Assembly (NCBI GenBank): GCA_947385955.1
Contig: CANDNA010000011.1
Span: forward strand, 23,539 to 87,538
Direction of reading: 5' to 3'
Origin: an uncultured Clostridia bacterium
GTDB taxonomy: Bacteria; Bacillota; Clostridia; Lachnospirales; Lachnospiraceae
Length of the DNA stretch: 64,000 nt
Shown here in pieces: positions 53,372-63,825 of this stretch. The translations under genes and the position numbers were made by a program. The first letter of the stretch is position 1. Each line of letters starts with the position of its first letter. The notes beneath the pieces are model-generated. The model ran no database searches, was not told the DNA's origin, and saw only the letters and a program-made list of their open reading frames with translations.

Positions 53372-54190
53372 TTATCGTTTCAGATTATTGGCCTGCTGCA
53401 GCATATCATCAGAGGTGGTGATGGCTTTGGAGTTCATCTCATACGCCCGCTGTGCCACAATCATATTGACCATTTCATCCACAACCTGCACATTAGACCG
53501 CTCCAGATATCTCTGCACCAGTGTGCTTCTTTCCAGATTGGTGCTTCTTGCCTCATTGATGGCTTCTCCACTGGCTTCTGTTTCCTGATAATAGCTGCCG
53601 CCGATTTTTTCCAGACCTGTGGGATTGTTAAACTGGAACAGGCCGATGGTAATGCCAAGGGGCTGCGGATTGTTGTCTGCATCCGGATAGTAAAACTCGC
53701 CTTCTTCCGAAACGGTAAGATTGCTTGCCGTATAGTTCCTGTTAAACACAATCTCCCGTCCTGCCGTACTGAGTACCGGATATCCGTCGGAAGTACAGAG
53801 AGTCAGGCCGCCATTGTCGTTGGTATTCAGGAAAAAGTTACCGTTTCTTGTATAGTATGTATCTCCGTCCTCACCAGCCACTGCAAACAGTCCCTTACCG
53901 CTGATGGCAAAGTCGGTGGTACTTTCGGAATCCTGGAAAGCTCCCTGACTGAAAATAGAACTGATCGCCGAATTGCGTACACCCAGACCAACCTGCGCAC
54001 CCACCGGCTTGTTCTCACCGTTGGCCGTAGTGGTTCTTGTCTGTAATGTCTGGTACAGAAGGGATTTGAAATTTGCCACCTCTGTTTTATAGCCTGTCGT
54101 ATTTACATTCGCCAGATTATTTGCAATCGTATCAATATTTGTCTGCTGGGCAATCATTCCTGTTGCCGCAGACCATAAAGATCTTACCAT
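53372..54190 (-). CDS. flhP: FlhP-like flagellar basal-body rod protein
   Basis: The 272-residue protein has the N-terminal rod signature LWSAATGMIAQQTNIDTIAN and NTTGYKTE, and the C-terminal FlgG/FlgF signature NVQVVDEMVNMIVAQRAYEM then MLQQANNL. A central body domain fills the rest. The position after flhO and mbl is that of B. subtilis flhP. Such proteins make the distal or proximal rod. GGAGGAAT is before the start. Confidence 0.9.
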   Translation of the reverse strand: MVRSLWSAATGMIAQQTNIDTIANNLANVNTTGYKTEVANFKSLLYQTLQTRTTTANGENKPVGAQVGLGVRNSAISSIFSQGAFQDSESTTDFAISGKGLFAVAGEDGDTYYTRNGNFFLNTNDNGGLTLCTSDGYPVLSTAGREIVFNRNYTASNLTVSEEGEFYYPDADNNPQPLGITIGLFQFNNPTGLEKIGGSYYQETEASGEAINEARSTNLERSTLVQRYLERSNVQVVDEMVNMIVAQRAYEMNSKAITTSDDMLQQANNLKR

Positions 54191-54238
54191 GTTTATTCCT
54201 CCCCAGGATCATCTTTTCACATCATCTGTCATCTGTTA

Positions 54239-55015
54239 TTATAACTTGCCAAGCTGGTTTACTGCAATATCCAGAGAACTGTCATAGGTCTGTACAATCT
54301 TCTGGTTGGTTTCATAGGCTCTGGCCAGATTGATCATATCCACCATCTCCTTGACCACCTGCACGTTGGAATGCTCCAGATAGCCGGATATGATCTGTCC
54401 TTCCGCTTCCTGTTCCTGCGCACCTTCTACCGGCTGAAACAGTGTCTCCCCATAGTGCTCCAGATAATTGTAATCTTCAAAATCCGTAATGCCGATGGTG
54501 GCAACCAGTGCACCATTCTGATAGATGGCGCCGTTCTCCAGAATTTCAGACTCCAGCAGCGGATCCAGCTCAATCTGCTCGCCGTCATCGTCCAGGACAA
54601 AATCCCCGTCCTTTGTGACCAGATATCCGTCCTCTGTCACTGTAAAATTACCGTCCCTTGTATACTTAGTGGAGGTAACACCTGCTTTATTGGTAAACTC
54701 TATGGCAAAGAAACCCGGGCCGGTAATTGCCAGATCATAGGTATTTCCGGTCTGTTTCAACGGCCCTTCCCCATAATCCGTATAATTTTCACCGATTTTT
54801 ACTCCCATGCTCATGGCGCCGATTTTCCGCCCCATATTCGGCATTTCCGATGTATCTTTGATCTTATAGGCAAGTACATCGTGGAATGCCTGAGAAGTAG
54901 CGCCCTCTTTTTTAAACCCTACCGTAGCGCTGTTGGCCAGGTTATTGGTCAGGGTATCCATTCTGTGCTGCTCATTGATCATACCGGTATATGCCGTATA
55001 CAAACCCTTTAACAT
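54239..55015 (-). CDS. flhO: FlhO-like flagellar basal-body rod protein
   Basis: The 258-residue protein is a paralogue of its neighbour: LKGLYTAYTGMINEQHRMDT, NNLANSATVGFKKEG, and HSNVQVVKEMVDMINLARAY (about 210-229) near the end. In B. subtilis the order mbl, flhO, flhP is the same. Its middle part differs in length and contains DGDFVLDDDGEQIELDP. AGGAGG lies 6 nt before ATG and 24 nt after mbl, so all three share a transcript. Confidence 0.9.
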   Translation of the reverse strand: MLKGLYTAYTGMINEQHRMDTLTNNLANSATVGFKKEGATSQAFHDVLAYKIKDTSEMPNMGRKIGAMSMGVKIGENYTDYGEGPLKQTGNTYDLAITGPGFFAIEFTNKAGVTSTKYTRDGNFTVTEDGYLVTKDGDFVLDDDGEQIELDPLLESEILENGAIYQNGALVATIGITDFEDYNYLEHYGETLFQPVEGAQEQEAEGQIISGYLEHSNVQVVKEMVDMINLARAYETNQKIVQTYDSSLDIAVNQLGKL

Positions 55016-55038
55016 CCTTTGCCTCCTGTTGTCCGTCC

Positions 55039-56034
55039 TTAATTTTCATCCCGATAGCCTGCCAAAAACTCCACATATTTACCAGTGCCGATGGCAACTG
55101 CCGTCATGGGATCCTCCGCCGTCATCGTATTGATACCGGTCTTGGCCTCTATCAGATCCTCCAGCCCCCGAAGCAGGCTGCCGCCGCCGGTTAACACAAT
55201 CCCCCGGTCAGCAATATCCGCCGCCAGTTCCGGCGGTGTCTTTTCCAATACACTGTGTATTGTTTCAATAATCTGGGAAGTGGTCTCCTTCAATGCCTCT
55301 TCTGTTTCTTCGGAAGAAACCTTGATGGTTTTCGGAAGTCCTGTTACCAGGTTCCTTCCTCTTACATCAATATAATCCACTTCTGCCCGTTTATAAGCGG
55401 AACCTATCTTAATCTTCAAATCCTCTGCGGTCCGTTCACCAATCAGAAGATTGTGTTTTTTACGCATATAACGCACAATGGCTTCATCGAAATCGTCCCC
55501 GGCTATTTTGATGGAAGCGCTGACCACTGTACCGCCCAGGGAAATCACGGCAATATCAGAGGTTCCGCCGCCAATGTCCACGATCATATTGCCGCAGGGC
55601 TTGGAAATATCAATACCGGCTCCGATGGCTGCCGCAATCGGCTCTTCAATAATGGAAACCTCTCTGGCGCCTGCCTGATAGGTAGCATCTTCCACAGCCT
55701 TTTTCTCTACTTCGGTAACACCGCTGGGAACACATACGGCAATCCTGGGTTTCCGGAATGTTTTCTTACCCAGAGCCTTCTGGATAAAATATTTCATCAT
55801 CTTCTCCGTCACCGTATAATCTGAAATAACACCCTGACGCAGAGGCCGCACCGCCACAATATTCCCCGGTGTCCTTCCCAGCATCAGTCTGGCATCTTCC
55901 CCGATTGCCTTGATCCTGTCTGTATCCCTGTCAAACGCCACGACAGACGGCTCTTTCAGCACAACGCCTTTTCCTCTGATATAAACAAGAATACTTGCCG
56001 TACCCAAATCAATTCCGATATCTGTAAACTGCAT
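55039..56034 (-). CDS. mbl: MreB/Mbl-type cell-shape protein
   Basis: The 331-residue actin-like protein has IGIDLGTASILVYIRGKGVV (the phosphate-1 loop), RPLRQGVISDYTVTEKMM, IADIGGGTSDIAVISLGGTV-like VDIGGGTSDIAV and ADRGIVLTGGGSLLRGL. This is the normal size (about 333). It positions the elongasome along the side wall. The ATG at 56034 has AAGGGG 9 nt upstream. An ATG at 56055 overlaps the ribosome site and is disfavoured. The neighbouring flhO and flhP favour Mbl over MreB or MreBH. Confidence 0.92.
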   Translation of the reverse strand: MQFTDIGIDLGTASILVYIRGKGVVLKEPSVVAFDRDTDRIKAIGEDARLMLGRTPGNIVAVRPLRQGVISDYTVTEKMMKYFIQKALGKKTFRKPRIAVCVPSGVTEVEKKAVEDATYQAGAREVSIIEEPIAAAIGAGIDISKPCGNMIVDIGGGTSDIAVISLGGTVVSASIKIAGDDFDEAIVRYMRKKHNLLIGERTAEDLKIKIGSAYKRAEVDYIDVRGRNLVTGLPKTIKVSSEETEEALKETTSQIIETIHSVLEKTPPELAADIADRGIVLTGGGSLLRGLEDLIEAKTGINTMTAEDPMTAVAIGTGKYVEFLAGYRDEN

Positions 56035-56114
56035 AAGTCCGAACCCCTTTCTCATGGTTATCTATCATAATGTTTTCCAAATGTCTGCACTTTAAACATA
56101 GTCACGTGAACTAC

Positions 56115-56142
56115 ATTATAACCTAACAGAAAGCATTTTCAA
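56115..56142 (-). promoter_or_regulatory. SigA promoter of the mbl-flhO-flhP-flgJ operon
   Basis: On the minus strand -35 TTGAAA (56137-56142) and a perfect -10 TATAAT (56115-56120) are 16 nt apart, giving a leader of about 70 nt before mbl. Confidence 0.75.
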
Positions 56143-56162
56143 AGGGGTTTCCAAAAATTTAC

Positions 56163-56213
56163 AAAAAATTAAAGAACGCAGTTAAGGAAACAGATCCTTC
56201 TGTCCATAACTGC
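56163..56213 (-). terminator. Probable terminator after uvrA
   Basis: On the minus strand GCAGTTA (56207-56213) pairs with TAACTGC (56178-56184), with an inner ACAG/CTGT pairing, and a U-rich tract (CTTTAATTTTTT) follows. The stem is interrupted, so efficiency is uncertain. Confidence 0.55.
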
Positions 56214-56263
56214 ATCCATGCACCAACTCCTGCTTTATATATCGTATCACCTGGTCAAAAACT

Positions 56264-59116
56264 TTAGCTCTTCTCCAACATTTTTCGGATATAAAATCCG
56301 GTATAAGACTGTGGATTCCCGGCCACCTGCTCCGGTGTGCCCTCTGCAACGATGGTGCCGCCTCCGTCACCGCCTTCCGGACCGATGTCAATGATATAGT
56401 CGGCAGTCTTGATCACATCCAGATTGTGCTCAATCACCACCACCGTATTGCCCCCTTCGGTAAGACGGTGCAGAATTTCCACCAGTTTGTGCACATCCGC
56501 AAAGTGCAGCCCGGTGGTGGGCTCATCCAGGATATAAATGGTCCTGCCTGTACTGCGTCTGCTCAGTTCCGTTGCCAGCTTGATACGCTGGGCTTCTCCG
56601 CCGGATAAGGTGGTGGAGGGCTGTCCCAGCTTGATATAAGAAAGGCCCACATCATACAGGGTCTGAATCTTATTGCGGATAGACGGCACATGTTCAAAAA
56701 ATGTAACGGCCTCTTCCACTGTCATATCCAGCACATCATAAATACTCTTTCCCTTATATTTCACTTCCAGCGTTTCTCTGTTGTAGCGCTTCCCTTCGCA
56801 CACTTCACAGGGTACATAGACATCCGGTAGAAAATGCATCTCTATCTTAATGATCCCGTCACCGCTGCATGCCTCACAACGCCCGCCTTTTACATTGAAG
56901 CTGAAACGTCCTTTTTTATAGCCTTTGGCCCTTGCATCCTGGGTTCCTGCATACAGATCCCGTATCTGGTCAAAAACCCCGGTGTAAGTAGCCGGATTGG
57001 AGCGGGGTGTCCTGCCGATAGGTGACTGGTCAATATTGATCACCTTGTCAAGCTGCTCCATGCCGTCAATCCTTTCATGACGTCCGGGGATAGTCCTGGC
57101 ACGATTCAGTGTCCGGGCCAGAGCTTTATATAAAATCTCATTGACCAGTGAGCTTTTTCCGGAACCGGATACCCCTGTTACACAGGTCATAACCCCCACC
57201 GGAATCTTCACATTGATCTTTTTCAGATTGTTTTCCGCCGCCTTACGCACGGTCAGATACCCGGTGGGCTGTCTCCTGCTCTCCGGCACCGGTATCTTCC
57301 GCTTACCGCTCAGATACTGCCCGGTAATGGACTCCGGCACTTTTATAATCTCTTCTGCACTGCCGCAGGCCACCACTTCTCCGCCGTGGGAACCGGCTCC
57401 CGGACCGATGTCCACGATATAGTCGGCCTCCCGCATCGTATCTTCATCATGCTCCACCACAATCAGTGTATTGCCCAGATCCCGCAGATTTTTCAGGGTG
57501 CCCAGCAGCTTGTCATTGTCTCTCTGATGCAGGCCGATACTGGGTTCATCCAGTATATAACAGACCCCCACCAGACCGGAACCGATCTGGGTTGCAAGCC
57601 GGATCCGCTGGGCCTCCCCGCCGGACAGGGTGCCTGTGGCCCTTGACAGGGACAGATAGTCCAGACCCACATCCACCAGAAATCCCACTCTGGCCCGGAT
57701 CTCTTTCAATACCTGTCTGCCGATCATCTGCTGCTGTCTGGTCAACTCCAGTTTGCTCAGGAAATCAAACAGGCCGCTGATGGACATGGAGGTGATTTCA
57801 TATATATTTTTATCACAGACTGTAACGGCAAGGGATTCTTTTTTCAGTCTCTGTCCTTTGCATTCCTTGCAGGGTGTAATCCGCATAAAAGTCTCATATT
57901 CCTGTTTCATCGTATCAGAGCCGGTTTCCCGGTAACGACGCTCCACATTTTTAATCAGTCCTTCAAATGCCACCGGATAGATACCCTCGCCCCTCTGCCC
58001 TTTATAATGTACCTCCACTTCTTTTCCGTTTGTCCCATGAATCAGGATATTTCTGATTTTCTCCGGATATTCCCCAAAGGGCGTATCCAGGTCAAATCCA
58101 TACTCTTTTGCCAGCGCCTGCAGAATCGCATTGGTAAAGCTGCCGCTGTCCGTACAGGACTGCCACCCCATCACGGTAATGGCCCCCTGACGGATACTCA
58201 GTGTTTCATCCGGTATCATCAGCCTTTCATCAAATTCCATCTTATACCCCAGCCCAAAACATTCCGGGCAGGCGCCAAAGGGATTGTTAAACGAAAAACT
58301 TCTCGGTTCGATTTCTTCTATACTGATACCGCAGTCCGGGCAGGAAAAGCTCTGACTGAAATTCATAGGCTCCCCGCCGATGATATCCGCCTGCAGAAGC
58401 CCGTCCGATACAGACAGGGCATTTTCCACCGAATCTGTCAGACGTCCTTCAATACCTGGCTTTACCACCAGCCTGTCCACCACAATTTCTATATAATGTT
58501 TGATGTTTTTTTCCAGTTTGATCTCTTCTGTCAGTTCATACAGATTGCCGTCAATGCGTACCCGGATATAACCGCTCCTCCTGGCCCGCTCCAATACTTT
58601 GGCATGCTCTCCCTTTCTCCCCCTGACCACCGGAGCCAATAGCTGTATTTTCGTTCCTTCCGGCAGCGCCATGATCTGGTCCACCATCTGATCCACCGTC
58701 TGCCTGCTGATCTCTCTGCCGCACTGATAACAGTGGGGGATTCCGATTCTGGCATACAGCAGACGAAAATAATCATAAATCTCCGTAACAGTTCCTACCG
58801 TGGAGCGGGGATTCCGATTCGTAGACTTCTGATCAATGGAAATCGCCGGGGACAGACCTTCTATCTTCTCCACATCCGGTTTCTCCATCTGCCCCAGAAA
58901 CTGTCTTGCATAAGAGGACAGGGATTCCATATACCTTCGCTGGCCTTCTGCATATATGGTATCAAATGCAAGGGAGGATTTTCCGGAACCTGACAGTCCT
59001 GTCAGAACCACAAACGCATTTCGCGGGAGATCCACATCAATTCCCTTTAAATTATGCTCATTGGCCCCTCTGATTTTGATGTATTCTCTGGGAAGCATTT
59101 TTTTAATCTCACTCAT
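56264..59116 (-). CDS. uvrA: UvrA, excinuclease ABC subunit A
   Basis: The 950-residue ABC-ATPase has two Walker A motifs ([13 protein letters not shown] near 35 and [13 protein letters not shown] near 635), two signatures ([13 protein letters not shown] and [13 protein letters not shown]), and two zinc sites (CPDCG..CPEC and [14 protein letters not shown]). This is full-length UvrA, which finds DNA lesions and loads UvrB. The start at 59116 has GGAG 7 nt upstream and overlaps the uvrB stop by 8 nt. The open frame eight codons upstream is within uvrB. Confidence 0.97.
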   Translation of the reverse strand: MSEIKKMLPREYIKIRGANEHNLKGIDVDLPRNAFVVLTGLSGSGKSSLAFDTIYAEGQRRYMESLSSYARQFLGQMEKPDVEKIEGLSPAISIDQKSTNRNPRSTVGTVTEIYDYFRLLYARIGIPHCYQCGREISRQTVDQMVDQIMALPEGTKIQLLAPVVRGRKGEHAKVLERARRSGYIRVRIDGNLYELTEEIKLEKNIKHYIEIVVDRLVVKPGIEGRLTDSVENALSVSDGLLQADIIGGEPMNFSQSFSCPDCGISIEEIEPRSFSFNNPFGACPECFGLGYKMEFDERLMIPDETLSIRQGAITVMGWQSCTDSGSFTNAILQALAKEYGFDLDTPFGEYPEKIRNILIHGTNGKEVEVHYKGQRGEGIYPVAFEGLIKNVERRYRETGSDTMKQEYETFMRITPCKECKGQRLKKESLAVTVCDKNIYEITSMSISGLFDFLSKLELTRQQQMIGRQVLKEIRARVGFLVDVGLDYLSLSRATGTLSGGEAQRIRLATQIGSGLVGVCYILDEPSIGLHQRDNDKLLGTLKNLRDLGNTLIVVEHDEDTMREADYIVDIGPGAGSHGGEVVACGSAEEIIKVPESITGQYLSGKRKIPVPESRRQPTGYLTVRKAAENNLKKINVKIPVGVMTCVTGVSGSGKSSLVNEILYKALARTLNRARTIPGRHERIDGMEQLDKVINIDQSPIGRTPRSNPATYTGVFDQIRDLYAGTQDARAKGYKKGRFSFNVKGGRCEACSGDGIIKIEMHFLPDVYVPCEVCEGKRYNRETLEVKYKGKSIYDVLDMTVEEAVTFFEHVPSIRNKIQTLYDVGLSYIKLGQPSTTLSGGEAQRIKLATELSRRSTGRTIYILDEPTTGLHFADVHKLVEILHRLTEGGNTVVVIEHNLDVIKTADYIIDIGPEGGDGGGTIVAEGTPEQVAGNPQSYTGFYIRKMLEKS

Positions 59117-61106
59117 CGTTTTTCTCCAACTCCAGTACATGTTTTTTCAGTTCTATCATTTTATCCCGCAGCTGGGCTGCCGTTTCGAAATCCAGCTCTG
59201 CGGCTGCCTTTCTCATCTTCTTCTGTACATCTTCAACCAGCTTTTTCAGCTCTTCCAGGTTCATGGATTCCGGATCTTTTTCCATTGCCACTTCCTCTTT
59301 GGCCACTGCTCTGGAAATACTGATCAGCTCCCTGACGGCTTTTTTTATGGTCTGGGGCGTAATGCCATGCTCCTGATTATACTTCTGCTGGATCTCCCGC
59401 CGTCTGGCAGTCTCATCGATGGCGGCCCGCATGGAATCCGTAATTACATCCGCGTACATAATCACATGGCCTTCCGCATTTCTTGCCGCCCGCCCTATCG
59501 TCTGGATCAGGGAAGTTTCCGAACGCAGAAATCCTTCCTTATCCGCATCCAATATGGCCACAAGGGAAATTTCCGGAATATCCAGACCTTCCCGCAAAAG
59601 GTTAATTCCCACCAGTACATCAAATATATCCAGACGCATATCCCGGATAATCTCCGCCCGCTCCAGCGTATCAATATCAGAGTGCAGGTATTTTACCCGA
59701 ATCCCTGCCTCCCGCATATATTCTGTCAGATCCTCCGCCATCCGCTTTGTCAGGGTGGTAATCAGAATCTTGTTTTTCTTTTTTACTTCCCGGTTGACTT
59801 CTCCGATCAGATCGTCAATCTGTCCTTCCACCGGACGTACGGAAATCTCCGGGTCCAAAAGTCCCGTAGGACGTATGATCTGCTCTGCACGCAATAGCTC
59901 ATGCTCTTCTTCATAGGCCGCCGGTGTGGCGGAAACAAACAAAAGCTGGTCAATCCGCTCTTCAAACTCAGGAAAGGCCAGCGGCCTGTTATCCAGTGCG
60001 GACGGCAGGCGGAATCCATATTCCACCAAAGTAGTCTTTCGGGAACGGTCTCCCGCATACATGGCTCCGATCTGAGGCACCGTCATATGGGACTCATCTA
60101 TAATAATCAGATAATCGTCTTTGAAATAATCCATCAGTGTCATCGGCGGCACACCCGGAAGCTGTTCATTCAAATGCCTGGAGTAGTTCTCGATTCCGGA
60201 ACAAAAGCCTGTCTCCCGCAGCATCTCAATATCAAAATGCGTACGCTCCGAGATGCGCTGCGCTTCCAGCAGCTTGTCCTCTCCTTTAAAATACCGGATC
60301 TGTTCTTCCAGCTCCTTTTCGATGGTTTCACAGGCTCTGTTGATGATTTTCTGAGGCACTACATAATGGGAAGCCGGAAAAATGGTAATATGCTCCAGAT
60401 ACGCATGCACCCTTCCCGATAAAATCTCCACTTCTGCAATCCGGTCAATCTCATCCCCGAAAAATTCAATCCTGATCAGATAATCCCCGCCCTGGGCCGG
60501 ATATACCTCTACCACATCTCCCCGCACCCGGAAATTACACCGCTCGATTCCCATATCATTCCTGTTGTACTGAATGTCAATCAGTTCCCGGATCACCGTA
60601 TCCCGGTCCTTTATCATCCCCGGCCGCAGGGATACGATCATCTCCTGATAGCTCTCCGGACTGCCCAGGCCATAGATACAGGACACACTGGCCACCACCA
60701 CCACATCCCGCCGCTCTGTCAGTGAAGCCGTGGCGGAAAGACGCAGTTTGTCAATCTCATCATTGATGGAAGAGTCCTTTGCAATATACGTATCTGTACT
60801 GGGCACATAAGCCTCCGGCTGGTAATAATCATAATAGGACACAAAATATTCTACTGCATTTTCCGGGAAAAATTCTTTAAATTCACCGTAAAGCTGCCCC
60901 GCCAGCGTCTTATTATGGGCTATGACCAGTGTGGGCTTATTCAGTGCCGCAATAATATTGGCCATCGTATAGGTTTTGCCTGAGCCGGTGACACCCAGCA
61001 GAGTCTGAAACTGATTTCCTTTTTGAAACCCCTCCACCAATGCAGCAATCGCCTGGGGCTGGTCGCCGGTGGGCTGGTAGGGGGATACCAGTTTGAAATG
61101 ATCCAT
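59109..61106 (-). CDS. uvrB: UvrB, excinuclease ABC subunit B
   Basis: The 665-residue helicase-like protein has [16 protein letters not shown] (38-53), the beta-hairpin [18 protein letters not shown] (91-108), [33 protein letters not shown] and a C-terminal UVR motif [20 protein letters not shown]. It receives damage from UvrA and nicks with UvrC. AAGGAG stands 8 nt before the start, but the gap to the DUF2971 gene is only 29 nt, with no clear promoter. A decayed second copy of its 5' end lies 2 kb upstream at 63132-63357. Confidence 0.97.
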   Translation of the reverse strand: MDHFKLVSPYQPTGDQPQAIAALVEGFQKGNQFQTLLGVTGSGKTYTMANIIAALNKPTLVIAHNKTLAGQLYGEFKEFFPENAVEYFVSYYDYYQPEAYVPSTDTYIAKDSSINDEIDKLRLSATASLTERRDVVVVASVSCIYGLGSPESYQEMIVSLRPGMIKDRDTVIRELIDIQYNRNDMGIERCNFRVRGDVVEVYPAQGGDYLIRIEFFGDEIDRIAEVEILSGRVHAYLEHITIFPASHYVVPQKIINRACETIEKELEEQIRYFKGEDKLLEAQRISERTHFDIEMLRETGFCSGIENYSRHLNEQLPGVPPMTLMDYFKDDYLIIIDESHMTVPQIGAMYAGDRSRKTTLVEYGFRLPSALDNRPLAFPEFEERIDQLLFVSATPAAYEEEHELLRAEQIIRPTGLLDPEISVRPVEGQIDDLIGEVNREVKKKNKILITTLTKRMAEDLTEYMREAGIRVKYLHSDIDTLERAEIIRDMRLDIFDVLVGINLLREGLDIPEISLVAILDADKEGFLRSETSLIQTIGRAARNAEGHVIMYADVITDSMRAAIDETARRREIQQKYNQEHGITPQTIKKAVRELISISRAVAKEEVAMEKDPESMNLEELKKLVEDVQKKMRKAAAELDFETAAQLRDKMIELKKHVLELEKNDE

Positions 61107-61135
61107 AAAGCAATCTCCTTAAAAATAATAAAGTA

Positions 61136-61990
61136 TTATCTATAAGAACTTGATGACTTCGTAATCAATATTGGTTCTTCCATACTATAACCTCTCTCTG
61201 TATCATAATATTGATACCGTTCTAAAACTTGCTTAACATCCCGCAATTCCACATCAGTTTTAGGTCCAACCCATATTTCTTTTATAAAATTCTTTTTAAT
61301 ATTTGAAAAGCATAATTCTCTATATGAAACTAATTTTCCCTTAACTACCCTGTATTTCGGTTCTGAAAATGTTATATTTCCATCTCTTATTTCGCAGCCA
61401 TACGACTTTGAATTTAATACTAAGCGCCATTCTTCTTCCTCCGCAAAGCCAGGATGCTTGTAGAAAGAAAAATCCATTCTGTAATTATCATTTAACTCTA
61501 ATGCTGTATGTCCAACTCCTGTTTCTTCCATTCTTTTCAAATTTTCCTTTACAACTCGTTCAATATGTCTTTCTTGTTCATTCTTATCATAAATGACTTT
61601 AGCAAATTTCAAATAAAATCTCCCTGATTTAAATAATCGTTCAAGTAATTTTTTATTAAATCCTATAGCCATCCCTTTTCCATCGTCCGCATATCCTCTC
61701 CATTGACTAAGACAGTCTTTCTTCTCTGAAAAGCAAGCTACATATGTCAACATTGAACCATGCAAATCAGAATTCACTTCATACCATGTTTTCCATGCAT
61801 GAATTGCCTCTGCGTCAGTTGCTATTTCTTTCTCAATTCTGTCCTTAATCTGATTCCTTCCATAGATGCATTCCAAACCATCGTTTGATTTACTAATATC
61901 TGACACCCACAAAGATGCGTTCTGGATAATACCTAAAAATCCTTCAAGTGTGCAATAATGATATACTATATCTGACTTTTCTTTTTTCAT
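61136..61990 (-). CDS. DUF2971 family protein of unknown function
   Basis: The 284-residue protein has the DUF2971 pattern: an N-terminal HYCTLEGFLGIIQNASLWVSD (11-31), then SMLTYVACFSEKKDCLSQWRGYADDGKGMAIGF and later KHPGFAEEEEWRLVL. The family is common in accessory regions and its activity is unknown. Its composition is much more AT-rich than the genes on its left, and AT-rich codons are frequent. Together with RhuM it lies between uvrB and a uvrB fragment, so it was probably acquired. AAAGG is present before ATG. Confidence 0.85.
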   Translation of the reverse strand: MKKEKSDIVYHYCTLEGFLGIIQNASLWVSDISKSNDGLECIYGRNQIKDRIEKEIATDAEAIHAWKTWYEVNSDLHGSMLTYVACFSEKKDCLSQWRGYADDGKGMAIGFNKKLLERLFKSGRFYLKFAKVIYDKNEQERHIERVVKENLKRMEETGVGHTALELNDNYRMDFSFYKHPGFAEEEEWRLVLNSKSYGCEIRDGNITFSEPKYRVVKGKLVSYRELCFSNIKKNFIKEIWVGPKTDVELRDVKQVLERYQYYDTERGYSMEEPILITKSSSSYR

Positions 61991-62038
61991 ATTCTACCTT
62001 TCCCATATTTTTATCCCAAGTTCATGCTCTATACTTCA

Positions 62039-63040
62039 TTATTCCCCTTTTAAATATCTCTCTATCTCCCGATCAAACTCCGAAATATACTCTTTATCCT
62101 GTTTTACACGAAATGCCGCATATTCCTTTTCCGCTTTTTTCATAGCAACCTCATGCGATATTTTTCCTTTTCCATCCAATACTTCTCGTCGATTATTCAC
62201 TAAAAACTGATTCGTCTGTTCCACCCAGTCCTGCATACTCATTAAAATCTCATCTTCTGCCATCAGTTCCGCATAATCAATAAACATTGTTACCAGTCTG
62301 TTTAAACGGGACAATTCCTTTTCATTTAAATAATTTTTAGCAATACCTATATCTCGCTTTAGCACTTTGCCATCTGGTGCATCTTTCCAGGTTGTCAACC
62401 CCATAGCCGGTTTTTCTGAATCCGCACGCTCATATATTAATTCAGCCGCTGTCTTTCCAGTAACTGCAAAATGAAGTTTATTCTGAACAAAGGCATAAAA
62501 ATTCTTTGTAATTTCGCTGTTTTTATCATAATCATAGCTGCATTGCTCAAATATATCCGTGATTTTCTGATAGGCCCTACGCTCACTTGCCCTGATTTCC
62601 CGGATACGTTCTAATAATTCGTCAAAATAATCTTTTCCAAAGGGATTGCCGTTTTTTAACATATCATCGTTTAACACAAAGCCCTTAATAATATATTCCT
62701 TTAATGTTTTTGTTGCCCACTGCCGAAACCTGGTGGCCTTTTTTGAATTTACACGATATCCTACAGCAATAATCGCATCTAAATTAAAACATTTTACTTT
62801 TCGACTAACATTTCTTCCACCTTCATTTTGAACTACCGAGAAAAACTCGGTAGTTGCCTCTGCAACCAATTCTTCTTCTTTGTAAATGTTTTTCAAATGC
62901 AACGAAATATTATCTACTGTACAATCAAATAACTCTGCCATTGCTCTTTGTGTCATCCAAAATGTTTCTTCTTTATAAATGACATTCACATAAACATTTG
63001 TATCCTCTAACTGATATAATATAATCTCATGCTCCTGCAT
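62039..63040 (-). CDS. rhuM: RhuM family protein
   Basis: The 333-residue protein has the RhuM signature: IILYQLEDTNVYVNVIYKEE, ETFWMTQRAMAELFDCTVDN, VSRKVKCFNLDAIIAVGYRV and RFRQWATKTLKEYIIKGFVLND. RhuM was named in Salmonella pathogenicity island 3. Homologues often lie near type I restriction-modification genes and the biochemical role is uncertain. AGAGG lies 9 nt before ATG 63040; an earlier in-frame ATG at 63070 has no ribosome site. AT-rich and acquired-looking. It precedes the DUF2971 gene by 48 nt. Confidence 0.9.
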   Translation of the reverse strand: MQEHEIILYQLEDTNVYVNVIYKEETFWMTQRAMAELFDCTVDNISLHLKNIYKEEELVAEATTEFFSVVQNEGGRNVSRKVKCFNLDAIIAVGYRVNSKKATRFRQWATKTLKEYIIKGFVLNDDMLKNGNPFGKDYFDELLERIREIRASERRAYQKITDIFEQCSYDYDKNSEITKNFYAFVQNKLHFAVTGKTAAELIYERADSEKPAMGLTTWKDAPDGKVLKRDIGIAKNYLNEKELSRLNRLVTMFIDYAELMAEDEILMSMQDWVEQTNQFLVNNRREVLDGKGKISHEVAMKKAEKEYAAFRVKQDKEYISEFDREIERYLKGE

Positions 63041-63131
63041 AGCTCCCCGCCTCTTCAAATTATATAACATAATATTTTACTATATAAATAATAGCTCTCA
63101 CCCATATGGTGTTATTTCGTCCTGTCCCCCA

Positions 63132-63357
63132 ATAGGAGACAAAGTATTCCACTGTATTTTCCGGGAAAAATTCTTTAGATTCACCATAAAGCTGCCCAGC
63201 CGCAATAATATTGGACATGGTATACGTTTTGCCCAAACCGGTGACACCCAGCAGAGTCTGAAACTGATTTCCTTTTGAATCCTTCCACCAACGCGGCAAT
63301 CACCTGAGGCTGGTCGTCAGTGGTCTGGTAGGGGGAATAGCGTTTAAATCCCGGCAT
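63132..63357 (-). pseudogene. uvrB: Decayed copy of the uvrB 5' end
   Basis: The reading frame [20 protein letters not shown] matches the N terminus of the intact UvrB (residues 4-20). It continues IAALVEGF, where two bases are missing in an A run, shifting the frame. The next frame gives [20 protein letters not shown] (residues 30-49). An in-frame loss of 15 codons (45 bases) then joins IIAA directly to [20 protein letters not shown]. Similarity ends at about UvrB residue 91, where the frame runs into unrelated sequence. Over the best part about 88% of bases agree with the intact gene by eye. A ribosome site (AGAGAGG) and ATG are preserved, but no functional protein can result. Confidence 0.85.
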
Positions 63358-63461
63358 ATAAAACCTCTCTTTCACTGAATTACTTCGACTATTATGAACC
63401 ATGAAATTCGTATAATAGTAGTCTGTTTCATAGTCTAAATTATCTGAATCTGCAATGAATT

Positions 63462-63825
63462 TTATTTCCCACTATCATAAATCAATTGATTTTTCTCCAA
63501 TTCTTTTTGCAATTCTTCTACTGTTGGCAAAACTGTCACATATTTTGAAACAAATATCTGTTAACTTTCATGAAGTACAAAATATTTTACAATCGTTTCA
63601 TTCTTATCTGTACAAAAGCTAATCCCTATTGTCTGGTTATTCTCTTCTTTTCAAATTTTTGTAATATCCACTACTAATATTACACTCCAGAACTCTTACA
63701 GACCAATTTTCCGTCCCACATTCCAATATACATCTGTCATGATTCCATTAGCACTGTTGTAAGCCTGCTCTCTCGCTCGTTTCAATATAAGACGTACATC
63801 ATTGCTCCACCCTCGCTATTAATTC
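63462..63825 (-). pseudogene. Remnant of a DUF1016 (YhcG, PDDEXK-type) nuclease gene
   Basis: On the minus strand the part at about 63696-63822 translates to DVRLILKRAREQAYNSANGI followed by MTDVYWNVGRKIGL and a stop. This matches the DUF1016 N-terminal pattern of a basic helix then YW-x-GR-I. Further down, 63462 to about 63640 gives NNQTIGISFCTDKNETIVKY, FVLHESQQIFVSKY with a frame slip, then TVLPTVEELQKELEKNQLIY and a stop. This matches the family's C-terminal end. The middle of the gene is missing. It is therefore a deleted relic. DUF1016 proteins often accompany RhuM near restriction systems. Confidence 0.6.

Noticed and set aside
63060..63299. A 79-codon open frame as a separate small gene
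   Set aside because: Its middle is the frame-shifted uvrB relic and its end is chance sequence; it is treated as a pseudogene.
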